Assembly: GCA_030062745.1 (NCBI GenBank)
Contig: CP099839.1
Span: forward strand, 21,399,324-21,463,323
Source: Capitulum mitella
Taxonomy: Eukaryota > Arthropoda > Thecostraca > Pollicipedomorpha > Pollicipedidae
Direction of reading: 5' to 3'
DNA length: 64,000 nt
Below the pieces are notes generated by a model. The model saw only the letters and a list, made by a program, of their open reading frames with translations, was not told the origin of the DNA and searched no databases. A program made the position numbers and the translations under genes. Shown here piece after piece: positions 30,769 through 41,535 of the stretch (within the stretch, counting starts at the first letter, position 1; every line of letters starts with the position of its first letter).

Positions 30769-30879
30769 GGAGAGTCTGTTATCCGCTCTTTCGACTTGGC
30801 GCTGAGCTTCCAGTTCTTGACGTCATTGGAGTGTTCAAACCACAATACACCGCGGTACCATCCGTCTTACGCCAATCGA

Positions 30880-31240
30880 AAATCGTTTTCCGTCAGCCAC
30901 CCAGACAAACGCCAATGTCGTGAAAAGTGTTGGCTGACGCAACCCGTGACACTTAACCCCGGTACACTAAAAAGTCACCTATTCCGAACTGGTCACCGCG
31001 AAGCCTTTAATAACAAACCTGCCGCTGGACCCGATGGAATACAGGTTGTTTCTGCTTTGTGCTCACCCCTTCGTTGATAACGGCGTGTCATTGCGCTATC
31101 CCGGAGGCGTTGGGTCCAGAAAGAGCAAAACGCTGCCCGGATGACGCAACACTCACCCCGGTCAGCTTAAAATCACACACAAAATTAGGTGAGCCTGCTT
31201 TACATCAACATCCGGCGGCATGTTTCCTAAATAAGCTGTT
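30880..31240 (+). repeat. Diverged tandem dimer, ~207-bp period
   Basis: The segment from about 30936 (GACGCAAC..ACTTAACCCCGGT..AAAAAGTCAC) recurs from about 31143 (GACGCAACACTCACCCCGGT..AAAATCACAC). Both copies are followed by an AAGCCT/GAGCCTGCTTTA-type stretch and by CCGGCG/GCCGCT. Similarity is moderate. Confidence 0.4.
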
Positions 31241-34200
31241 TTGTCACAGCAGGATCGAGGGTCGACACGATTCGTCGCATCAGTTTAGTTCCCTTATGGA
31301 ACACTGCAAAGTATCGGGGTGAACGGCTGTTTGGTCACGTCTGCAGGAGAGCTGCTATCCCCTGGGGAGCTGGAATTCATGTTTGGCAGACTGTTGAACG
31401 CGGTCAGTAAGGTCCCAGTCAACAATGGTCCATCAAAAACGAAGAAAGAAAACACAAACACACGTCTGCTGACGCAGTAGATCTAAAAGATTAGCGGGAA
31501 TGCGAGCTAAGGGGAAATGATTAAAAAAACGACGGCCGCACACAACGAGCATCGCAAGGGTTTGATGAGTTCGCATATGACCAAGCGAAATACCTGTTCT
31601 TCGCTGTCCTTGACAGAGGTCATGACATTCTGACGTTAAACTGATGGAGCGTGGCCCAACTGCCTCGCCATTTTGTCCCGGACAATTGCAAAGAAAATGA
31701 CTGAAAAGGTATTCTAAAAACCCGAATGTCTGAAATGCCTATCTGAAAACAACGTACATTTCCGAGTAATGTGGAAACGCTCAGCGCAGTATAAACAGCG
31801 TTGGGCAATGCCGCACAATGCGAGACTTTCCGACACTGTTGTTGACAATATACGACACAGGACCAACGGGTGTAACGTCGCAGTGAAATGCCGACGAGCA
31901 CGTCCCGCGGGCTCGTTGACAGGTATGAGGCGCAGCAGCAGAGACGTCACAAGGCGAACCAGCTACATCCAGCCTGACTCTCTGTCTGGAGAAGTGAAGA
32001 CCCGGTGGTCCCGCGGCGCTAAGACCAAGGAATCTCCGGCTGCACCCAAACTGCGGCTAGAGGCGGGCGAGCCATCCGATGAGCGGCGCAGTTACTGCCG
32101 GGGCAGTCACGAAACGACAACTTCGTTGATGCGGAGTTGGGGGTTGGGGGGAGGGGTACGTGGGAAATGTGCGCTGTCGGTCTTTAGCGCGAAACAGTGC
32201 GTTTATTATTTGTGGAGAAGAGCGTTCCTGCAAAACAAAGTTGGAAATTGCAACACAGTTACGAAATATCGCTACGTTAGTGACAAATCTACCACAATGT
32301 TTACTTTATTCGAACAAAAATCGCTGTCTGTTTTAAACCGTGAGATTAATTCGACGTACAGGTGGACAATATCGCACTAACCGAGAATGACATAAGAGGT
32401 CAAAGTATTTAGCGTCGCAATAGCGATGGAAACAAACATGGCTTCTCACGGGAGCGATGGAGTATCGGACGTCACATACCTAAGTCACGTGGCAATATTC
32501 ATGTCGCTGTCTTAAAAACCAATGCAGCGCTCGGCGTCGCAGCTGTCACGCGACAGTCTGGCCACTTTCGGACATTAAAGGAAACTGATGGAGCCCACCT
32601 TCCTGACGGATGTGGTGTGACAACACTACGCCGCTATGAATGCTTCACCACAACTGACGGAGTCCTGACGTGTCGGGTTTGTGACGCGATGACAGCAGCG
32701 CCGCCGCGATAGAGTGACCGACAGCTGATGGAACAGGCCAGACTCCGTGACTAGGCGTCAACTGTGCGTAGGGGCGAAGCTACAGCTGTGAAATGCGTCT
32801 TCTATTTCACACTTGGGGCGCGATAATCGAAAAGGCTGTGACAAGCCTTGCTTCACACCGTCTCACAAACGTGACGAGGAGCGGCCCGGCGCGCTGCCGT
32901 CTGCCGCGAACCAGCCACCAGACCACACCCTAGCCGGGCTCCTGTGGCCGGACGAGGCACCGGACACCGGCCGCCCGACAACAGTACCCTGGGCAGGGCT
33001 CCGGTGGCCGCGCCGAGGCCAGTTTCACCGGGCGGCGCCGCCGCCGGCGCGGCCCGACTTCCTGATGGCTGCGGCAGCGGGGAGCGCCGGCTACAGTCGA
33101 GCCCTCCGCGGCGGGAGCTGGACGAACAGCGACGGGCCGGGACGGGCTGCAGATGCGCCGAGCCGAGCTGGCGCTCAGTGTCGTCGGAGGGACTAGATGG
33201 GTCCCTCCGAATCCAGTGACTGCATCCAGTGAAGGCCTCTCAGCACCATTTATTTCGCTGTTTTCTAATGAAATGAGGTTCGATAGTCTGGAAGACGTTT
33301 TAGCGGTTTTTGAAGTAGCATCAGCCTCTTGATGCCCCGTCAACATCATGGTGACGCTGCTGGAAGGAAGGCTGGTCTGATGACGGGAACGACATAAATA
33401 CTCGCAAGAACTCGTGAGAAGTGACCTCATCGACGGGGTTCGCCGGTGACTGTACGGCGTGTCAACGTGCTGACGTTGCTAAGGACGCAGCACCCCACGT
33501 ATCCAAAACGGGACAGAGGCACGCGAACACCGGCGTTCCACCGCACAGACAGAAGCGCAACAAATTTTTCGCTGCCCATCCCTGGCAACTTTCGACGCGG
33601 CGAAGCACGGAGCGTTCCTGCTGCCATTTTTTCCCCGGGACGTCCGCACGCAGCACACTCGTCCTTGCACACAACGGTTCGTTTCGCCAAAAAGGCGAGC
33701 CTGCGGTCCGACTGCCTCCAGCCAAGGCCGGCGTGGACGGGAGGTGACCCAGCGCCGCCGGCGGGCGTGCCAGCCGGCCTCCACTGTACCGATGCAATTC
33801 GCCCCGTAATGACTGCTTGGCATTAGCGGCACGGAGCGCGGCCAGACAACAGGCGCGCTCCGGTCGGTTAGCTGGACTCCACCGACCGTTACGCCCGATG
33901 GGCCCGAGGCGGCGGTGACGTCATAGACGGCCCGCGGCCGGAGCTCGGCGGGCGGCCGACGGCCGCGGTCGGTGACAGGTCAGCGGCGGGTCAGCTGGGG
34001 TCGGATGCGGGTCAGCCGACGTCACGAGTGCGGATAGGGTGGGAAGGCGGGGTTAAACGTAGGTTTTCAGAGGCCACCGACTAGCCTGTTGAGGTGATAT
34101 GTCGATCAGCACGAGCCAGTGACGGGTCAGAGGAGGTCAGTTCCAAGGCTCACGGTAGGGTCGATATCCTTTTTGCCAGTACCACTCAGATCAACTGAAT

Positions 34201-35155
34201 ATGCTATTTTTCGTTAGGCTATACCAAGGCCCATTAACACCAGCCACCAGTTTTAACTCTTACATGTCATATGACCCAATTTTGTTTTGAATCGACTACA
34301 TTTTTTGCTAGTTTGAAATGCGCTCACAGGCAGCCTCCAACGCTCACTCATTCGGAGAACTACCGTCCTAGAACATTGTTTTGCTTTCTCTAAAGCCCCT
34401 GAATTGTGCACGTGCTAAGCCAACAACTTGGTCAAGGGCGTCCTTTTTTCATGATGGTCACCTCATGTACAACCCGGAATGAAAGTTCAGTTTCCATTCA
34501 TTACGGGTAAATGAATGGGTGATTATTTAGGATAGTCAGATCAGTTGTTTTTCACGCCCGGATGCCATCGGACATGACTGCTCTTTGACTGACAGTTCTT
34601 TTATACATCCTCGTAACTTACCACTGAGCAGTGATATCATTCTTCCACGATGTACCTGCAGCGATCGCCCTACCTGATGTAAGATTTATCAAAGGTAATC
34701 TAAGTTTTTCGCACAACCAGCTATCGAGCATGAAATGATACACCGGCGTTGAGCATATGCTGCCCTTGACTTACGTTGCCGCAAAACCCGAAAAGGGTTA
34801 ATCATACTGAGCATCTAAAGCTAGTGGATTCAAAGAAAAAAATGAAATAAAAAGTAAAAAAAAAGTTTGAGATTCAATGTGATAAGCGGTATGCTGCGTT
34901 TTCCGCCTTTAGTAACATGCGGTTTATCTGTAAGACTATTTGTACATGAATTAATTTATGGCACATTTTTAGGTGACTTAAATGAAGCAATCCGAAACTG
35001 CTTCGTAAGCCGGGCATGCGAAGCGAATCAATTTTTCAATCCATCAATCGAGTGAAACCACGCGGAAAACGTAAAAACGGCCAAATGCTACTGTTAATGT
35101 CTGCAACGTAGTTGCATATTCGCTGTGTAGACTTGCAACAAAATGAGCAACCAAC
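31241..35155. other. Non-coding, two weak open frames, no gene recognised
   Basis: Mixed DNA with a GC-rich part (32880-33180 and 33700-34030) and AT-rich sequence from 34150 on. A 203-codon frame (31769-32380) is listed separately. Frames around 33430-33830 overlap on both strands and are judged spurious. Confidence 0.55.
31769..32380 (+). CDS. Unassigned 203-codon open reading frame (doubtful)
   Basis: I do not recognise this frame. It runs ATG to TAA for 203 codons in DNA of about even composition. The product would be strongly basic with many Arg and Ser residues (for example SSRDVTRRTS), with no transmembrane helix, signal peptide or known motif. A patch of homopolymer-like GGGGTTGGGGGGAGGGG sits inside it near 32140, where real coding sequence is unlikely. 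I regard it as probably chance and list it only because it is long and lies outside the arrays. Confidence 0.1.
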   Translation: MWKRSAQYKQRWAMPHNARLSDTVVDNIRHRTNGCNVAVKCRRARPAGSLTGMRRSSRDVTRRTSYIQPDSLSGEVKTRWSRGAKTKESPAAPKLRLEAGEPSDERRSYCRGSHETTTSLMRSWGLGGGVRGKCALSVFSAKQCVYYLWRRAFLQNKVGNCNTVTKYRYVSDKSTTMFTLFEQKSLSVLNREINSTYRWTISH

Positions 35156-35156
35156 C

Positions 35157-35254
35157 GGCTTATCGTTTATGTCCAGTAGAGCTGATGAACAGTTCTTCCC
35201 ATTTCGGCTTATCTTTTACGTTCAGCAGAACTGATGAACAGTTCTTCCCACTTC
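35157..35254 (+). repeat. 49-bp tandem duplication
   Basis: Two copies of a 49-base unit beginning CGGCTTATC and ending GATGAACAGTTCTTCCCA. They differ at about six positions. Confidence 0.88.
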
Positions 35255-35574
35255 CCTAGACATTTTCACATCTGCGTATAACAGTTTACAGCTGGGTATG
35301 GCGCCGGTTTCGTTCGTTTTGTCCCGTTTTTTCACTCGCTCTATTTTTCCGTACGCACAGGTGTTTTCTCATCGCACTTCTCCTCTCACCCTGCTCCCCG
35401 ATTTTCGACCGAGATAAGAGCTTTGAACAGGCGAAGACTTTACCACCCAACAGTTGGTAGCCATGCCGCTGACTTCACATCCCATCTAAAGCGGACAGTG
35501 TCGGCAGTCGACAGATGAACTGTCACTCCTGCGGCGTCCCGCTACCCCACAGGCCCTCGACTGGCGAGCCCTGT

Positions 35575-35760
35575 TCCCGGCCGCAGCCCATCCTGTCCCG
35601 GTCCCGTCCCGGCCGCGCCCCGTCCTCCGAGAGGACCGGGACATCCTGGGAGTCCTGTTCGGTCCCGGTCCAGTGCTAGCCGCGTCCCGTCCCCCGACAA
35701 GACCGGGGCATCCTGAGGGGTCCTGCTCCCTGCTTCAGTTCCGGCCACGTCCCTAGCACG
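35575..35760 (+). repeat. ~67-bp repeat, about 2.5 copies
   Basis: Units starting GCCGCG-CCCGTCC and continuing through GACCGGG-CATCCTG to GTCCTG recur about every 67 bases, preceded by shorter GTCCCGGTCCCG motifs. Confidence 0.65.
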
Positions 35761-37779
35761 TCGCCTTGGCCATCAGGGTCCGAACAGTTCGTGTCCCCGG
35801 ACAGTCCAGCCACTGCCCGACGGTACAGACCGCTGCGGGACCTACCGAGGACCGCCTCCTGGCGCAGAAGCCACCGACCGAATGGTCCGCGTCAGACTGC
35901 TGCGACTGCGGCCTCCAAGGACGGACGTTGGCACGTGTGAGATCGTGTGCTGACGAAGAACGGCGTATGCAAGACGCAAGGAGACTGCGCGTGTGGGAAA
36001 GGCGAGGTGTCTTCATATCGAACTCGTCCTCAGGTGTCACGTGAACGTTTCTGGGACAAAAGAACAAGCGAGGCCAACGCAGGAGCACATGTGGTGGCAA
36101 TATATCACGCAGCCTTTTCCCAGCTGCAAGATGACGGACGAACTGACGTTGCATTGAGGCAACTGCCAAGCAAATACATTTTATTGTGCACCTGCGTAGT
36201 GCTAAGTCGTGTGTTACAGGAGTTGACATGATGTATAACATGATGCGATATAATGAATAACTAACATAAAAAGGGAAAATGGAACCTTCTTCCGAGAAAT
36301 TGCAGGACATGTAGAAATGCATATTCCCTGCGCCACTAAAACGCTTCCGTTTAGCACACCGTGGGAAGCTGCCTCAGAAACTGTAGCATCAATTCCATCC
36401 CTCGAACATTGCTCAGCCGGTTGTTACGAAGACAACTTGTAAACATTGCACAATGGCGTGCGGCCGCACTGAAGCAGCAGCAGATGTTTCCCTAACTCCG
36501 ACTTAGAACTGCCGACCCTCGTTCTGCGGACTCAGCCAGGGCTTAAGCGCGATGCGGCAGCCACCCGCCGCCGGCGCGAGTCAGAGTTTCACACATCCTC
36601 CTCGCGGATCAGGGCGCCCTGTACCTGGAAAGGGGCAGCGAGCCGCCGAGGGAACGGCAGCGTCCTGTGAAGAGCAATCAGATCTACGGGCTCGATGCCG
36701 GCCGCCGGAAGTTCACGGCCAGCTCGGCAGGCCGGCTGGCTTTCGTCAAGACGGGCTCTGGCGGCGCTGGCCGCGGAGACGTTGAGAAATCAGCTGCAAA
36801 CCTTGCCTCCCCGGGGGAGCTGGGTAAACGCGAAATTCGAGGCGTCCCGTCGTTACATGTGTGCAACGCAGGGTCCGAGCAGGCAGCCAGGTCCGATACA
36901 GAGATCAACGGTTCCGAGCAGAGGGCGGAACGTGGCGCGCGGCGTTGGATCCACGCGGTCCAGGAGGCCGCAGGCGTGAGAACAAGCCGGGGACGCGGCC
37001 GCGCCGTCGTCCCTTTTACCTCAGGTGGGCAGGACCCCGGCGGCAGACCCGGCCAGTCTGGCTGGCCGCAGGTGGAGCGTCGTCTCAGCGAGGGCTCCAG
37101 CGTTGCAACACACGGGGAACCGGCGCGTCAACTGCGGCTGCCCGCGCCGCGCCGGCCTCCTCACCCGCCGGACCGGAAGAGACCGGCGCCGCCGCGGGGC
37201 GAAAGGGGCACACGTCGGCCGCGATGCGGAGGCGCCAGCCATTAGCTGCCGAGATGCAGGAGCGCCATTAGCCGCGAACGCTCCGGGCGCCGGCCGCCGA
37301 GCCCTGCCGACCTCGCCGCCGAGCCGGGCTGGGCGGCGGCCGGCGCCGCGCGGGCCCCCCGCCGCGTTCGTGACCCGCTTGTGGCAGCCGGCTGACAGGG
37401 AAGTGCAGCGGCTTACAGCCATGAGGAAACGGCGGCGCCGGCGGGCGCCGACCGGCCGTCCTTCGTCGGCGCCGCGGCGGCGGCGGCGGCGCTGGCCAGC
37501 GCTCGCGTGCGCCGGACACCGAGCAAGTCTGCCTCACGGTCCGCAGAGCCCGGACACACGCTCAGGCGGATATCCGCGGCCGCCAGCACGTTGGACCGTC
37601 GCGTTAAGTACCCGGACTCGACTCGACGTGCACCCAGTCGGTGTCCAGGAACAGTCGCGGAAAGGTCATACAGGACAATGGACGGAGATGTCTCCCAAAT
37701 TTTGCGAGTTTTGCTCTCAGTGGTTTTCACAGTGTAAACAAATTTGTGGGCATGTAATAAATGTAGTTGACTGACCTTT
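35761..37779. other. Non-coding with a large GC island (36545-37530)
   Basis: The 36545-37530 island is GCCGGC/GGCGCC-rich with CCG runs and keeps many frames open on both strands (up to about 249 codons). None resembles a known protein. 35761-36540 is ordinary DNA. Confidence 0.55.
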
Positions 37780-38240
37780 GTAAAACACAGGGACCTCTTG
37801 GATCAAAAACGCCGCTAAAACACATATAAATCGCTTCATTCTTCCACAGTTTGCGGAACTGCATAGCTCAAAGTTGACCCAAAGGTAAACAGAAATAGTT
37901 TTGCGTAACGTTTGCAGTTCCTATCAGTGCCTTTTGGGTCCCTTTTAGACCTTTTGGATCGAAAAACATAGTGAAAACACTGATAAACTGTTTCATTTAC
38001 CTACAGTTTACGCCATTCCATGGCTCGAAATTGAGCCAACGGTTAACAGAAATAATTTTGTATATCGTTTGCAGCTCCTCCTAGTACCTTTTGGATACCT
38101 TTTGTACCTTTTGGAGAAAAAAACACAGTTAAAACATCAATGAACTGCTTCATTCCCCCACAGTTTACGCAGTTGCATGGCTCGAAGTTGAGCCAACGGT
38201 AAACAAAAATAGTTTTGCATATCGTTTGCAGTTCCCGCCA
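37780..38240 (+). repeat. ~156-bp satellite-like tandem repeat, three copies
   Basis: Three copies share the order CTTTTGGAT, AAAACAC, CTTCATT..CCACAGTTTACGC, TGCATGGCTCGAAGTTGA, GGTAAACA-AAATAGTTTTG and CGTTTGCAGTTCC. The last motif recurs at about 37910, 38068 and 38224, giving a period near 156. This nucleosome-scale unit is typical of satellite monomers. Confidence 0.85.
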
Positions 38241-39440
38241 ATAATAATCAAATATCCATTAACTTTAACAGCCACGCGGTGGGAAGATACAGTGGTATAT
38301 TTGCCTACCGTCAGGCCTGTTTGAGAATTTCCGTGGTCCTGACGGGGCCTCTGTCACCGCCGACCGTTGTAGCCCACAGCGCTTGCGCAGTAATTCGGGA
38401 AGATTCCGTGTCCACGACGGCTGTGAGGGCCGCGGCGAACCCTATCTCCTACAATCAACAACACTGCCGCCCTTGACCGTTTACCTGGATCGGGGCCGCT
38501 CCGTACGGACAAGGTCCTCGTGCGGTCGCCTCGGAAGGGGTCCGAGCCGGGTTTGGCGAAAGCCGGTGGCCCGCCGGCGGCGCGGCCCGGCCGGACGGGC
38601 TCGGGGACGCCGTTCGGGAGGGACCGGCGTCTCGTTAAGTGGGCTAATCGCGCATTACGCGGCCGGCGCCGGCTGCGATCGGGCCGCTTGGCCGCCTGGC
38701 TGCGCGCGAACCGCATGCCGGGCCTCCGGCGACCGCGGGCCGGCAGGAAAAAAGGACTTCCTCCCGGAAGGATGGCGCCCGCCGCCGAGACGGAAGCGGG
38801 CCGGCGACACGAGACGTGGCTGAAGCCGCGAGACTCGGCGTCTGACCCGATCAGACAGCGACTCGTGACGTGGGGGCCGTCTGCCACCGGAGGTTTCGTC
38901 GGGGAGGCTGGAGGATTTGGCGCCATCGCATCTTTTTCGTACAGCTGACGATGTTTCCAGCTTATCTTGGAAGTTTACGTCTGTGAGTTCGCATCTGGAG
39001 ATCACCGAACAATGGCGGCCGCTTCTTGCGGTTGCAAACGTCCAACGTGTGACTATTGCTTTGGCCGTGCACAGGTCTGCATGGCTACCACTGCTGCACG
39101 TGGGCGCCACACCCGTGGAGTGCCGGTTTGATTGACGTCATGGGTTTTTATAAAACTTCGATGAAAGTGACGCAATCAGTCGGTAGCAGTCAGCGCCAGT
39201 GGAATCATTACACTGCTAATCGATCGCTGGGAGTATCCGCTGTAGCGGAGAGCAACAATCACATCGCAGCAAATATATGTGTCTATGCTAATGTAGCCGT
39301 CAGAAACAGCATATTTTCAGCAACGACATCCGAGACGCCCAGATAATCAACAAAAGGCTCATAAGAAAACAACAACAGGATCATGGAGCATATTCACTTG
39401 TCAAGGATCAACAGACCTCCAGAGTTATTCTTAGCCACGA
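38241..39440. other. Non-coding with GC island (about 38500-38830)
   Basis: A GC-rich island with open frames on both strands is followed by ordinary DNA. No recognisable gene. Confidence 0.55.
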
Positions 39441-39448
39441 TGAGCATC

Positions 39449-39575
39449 ACAAAGGTGGCAGTGGAAACTGCCACCTTTGTGGCAGTTTCGTTTTGAAACT
39501 AATTTCGTTGCAATCAGTTTCAAAAAGAAACTAATTGCAGGTCCATGCATTTACATGAAAATGTAAATGCATGGA
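39449..39575. repeat. Cluster of consecutive hairpins
   Basis: Perfect stem 1: ACAAAGGTGGCAGT (39449-39462), loop GGAA, ACTGCCACCTTTGT (39467-39480). Two short stems follow, AGTTTC/GAAACT (39484-39500 and 39516-39532); they can also pair with each other through TTTTGAAACT and AGTTTCAAAA. Perfect stem 4: TCCATGCATTTACAT (39542-39556), loop GAAA, ATGTAAATGCATGGA (39561-39575). Function unknown. Confidence 0.92.
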
Positions 39576-41170
39576 TGCAGGTGCATTGAAGGATATGCCA
39601 TTTTCAAATAGTTTCTTTATGAAACGTCGAACGAATAATAAGATGCTTTCTTAGCCAGAGAAAAGCTGCAACTTCTGCTCCTCTGCAGCGCCACTTCCGA
39701 TCTGTCCATTCCATTTAGTCAAAATGGTTCGGAATATAGTCAAAATGGTCGCTATACGAAAGACTGCATTGCTAGAACAAGGTCATAATTTTCTAACACC
39801 GCAGTTGAAGGCAGCCCTGGGCTCCCTTTTGAATCGTATTCCCCGGCACATCTGCTGTGGCCGTCAAAAGATTGATTTCGAACTGGATGTCGCGCAAAAA
39901 ACGACAACGGTTGTCTTCGCCGCCCGCCAGCCATATTTGTCGTTTGTTCTACCGTGGGTGAGCGTGTCAACGAGAGTCGGCATTAAGGTCGGGCGATAAG
40001 GCGACAGATTCGCGGACGACCGCGCCGAATCACGGCAGCGCTGGCTCACCTCGTTTTACCGTGCGAATCTCTGCCGTGCAAAATGGCCTGAGCCTGAGTC
40101 TGTGATACGTTCCACAACGATAACGTCAGATCGCTACGACCTCATCGGCCTAGCGTGTATCACAGCCCGTCATGTCCGTGCCACACTGTCACAGCTTGTC
40201 CTGCCTGTATCACGCATCACCCCGGCGTCATCACGCTGTTTCCGGAAGTTCGTGCGTGATCCGGTATGTCCCTTTATTCAGACAGCACCGTACTTCCACC
40301 CAGAAGCCAGCGGCGCGGTCGCTACGGTTACTTATCGAGCCAGCTGTGTGTTCTTGAGATACGTCATCCTGTCATGGATTGTGGGGTGCAGTCACAATCA
40401 GATTATCGATGTTTCCAGAGTCAATCTTAGGTTCATTTTCCCGTGCATTGCCATATACTTACGTTACGTTTTGTAATTATTAGTGTTGCAAATGCAACAC
40501 CAAAAGTACAGGTCGTCAGGTTACAGGTTCCTTCCCTGTATATATGATATCTAGGAATGTGCGTATGTGTGTATGCATGTGCGTAAAAGTGTTTGTCCTT
40601 TGCTCTTCTTTTTCGGAAGCCCAAATAACTTATGGTTGCAGAAACGTCTCCAGATATCTTCATTCTACAGATCGCCCTTTTTGACCTATTCCCTTGGGTA
40701 GCATAGCGGAGATCTGTGAGTCGTCTTCACGCAACTTTTCCCTGGCGCTAATGAATTTCATGCATCTTCCCTCCAGGCAATGACACTTGGCCAGACAGGT
40801 GAAAAAGGAAAGAAATAAGATACATACAACCGGCTTTTGTGCCACCTGTAGCCAGCAGACGGTGAGTAGACCACATGTCCGGTGCACGGTAATTACGTGG
40901 CAGATAATTCAGTCGGTGCCTACTGGCAGAACGCGGCGCCAGACGTTCACGCGTGACTCGTCTGCCGGTAGTCGGCCGCCGGCGGACCTGAGTTATGTCG
41001 CGTCGTCGGCAGTCTGTCCTGACGGGGCGACAACGGCGAAACACGGTCCCAGCTGCTGCAACGGCCGCCGGCCGACGTCAGCGTCGGCGATCGATATCCG
41101 CTCTCCGTCACGGCGGAATCAATACAGCGGGCCGCCCCTGCCGCCGCCGCCGCCGCCGCGCGACCGCCGC
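39576..41170. other. Non-coding, nothing recognised
   Basis: Ordinary DNA with one small perfect hairpin, GTGTTGCA/TGCAACAC (40483-40500), and a CCG triplet run at about 41140-41162. No gene recognised. Confidence 0.6.
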
Positions 41171-41176
41171 CACAGC

Positions 41177-41535
41177 TGAGCCGCGGTACAGCTGGGCCGC
41201 GGTACAGCTGGGCCGCGGTACAGCAGAGCCGCGGTACAGCTGAGCCGCGGTACAGCTGGGCCGCGGTACATGTCAGGCCGCCGGCACAGCTGAGCCGCGG
41301 TACAGCAGAGCCGCGGTACAGCTGGGCCGCGGTACATGTCAAGCCGCCGGCACGGCTGAGCCACGGTACATCTGAGCAATGGTACAGCTTGGCCGCGGTA
41401 CAGCTGGGCCGCAGTACAGCTGGGCCGCGGTACATGTCAGGCCGCCGGCACAGCTGAGCCACGGTACGTCTGAGCAATGGTACAGCTGGGCCGCAGTACA
41501 GCTGGGCCGCGGCCCAGCTGTTCCGCGGTACACGT
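41177..41535 (+). repeat. 16-bp minisatellite GCCGCGGTACAGCTGG with higher-order units
   Basis: About 20 copies of GCCGCGGTACAGCTGG, with CAGCAGA, CAGCTGA and CAATGGTACAG variants. A second motif, ACATGTCAGGCCGCCGGCAC, interrupts the array at about 41268, 41332 and 41431, so blocks of several 16-mers have been duplicated together. Each unit carries the palindromes CCGCGG and CAGCTG; the latter is also an E-box form. Confidence 0.9.

Noticed and set aside
33421-33832. Overlapping frames of 108-126 codons on both strands
   Set aside because: Mutually overlapping, no family resemblance, no splice support.
37025-37774. 249-codon plus-strand frame and overlapping frames
   Set aside because: GC island with multiple overlapping frames on both strands and no known motif.
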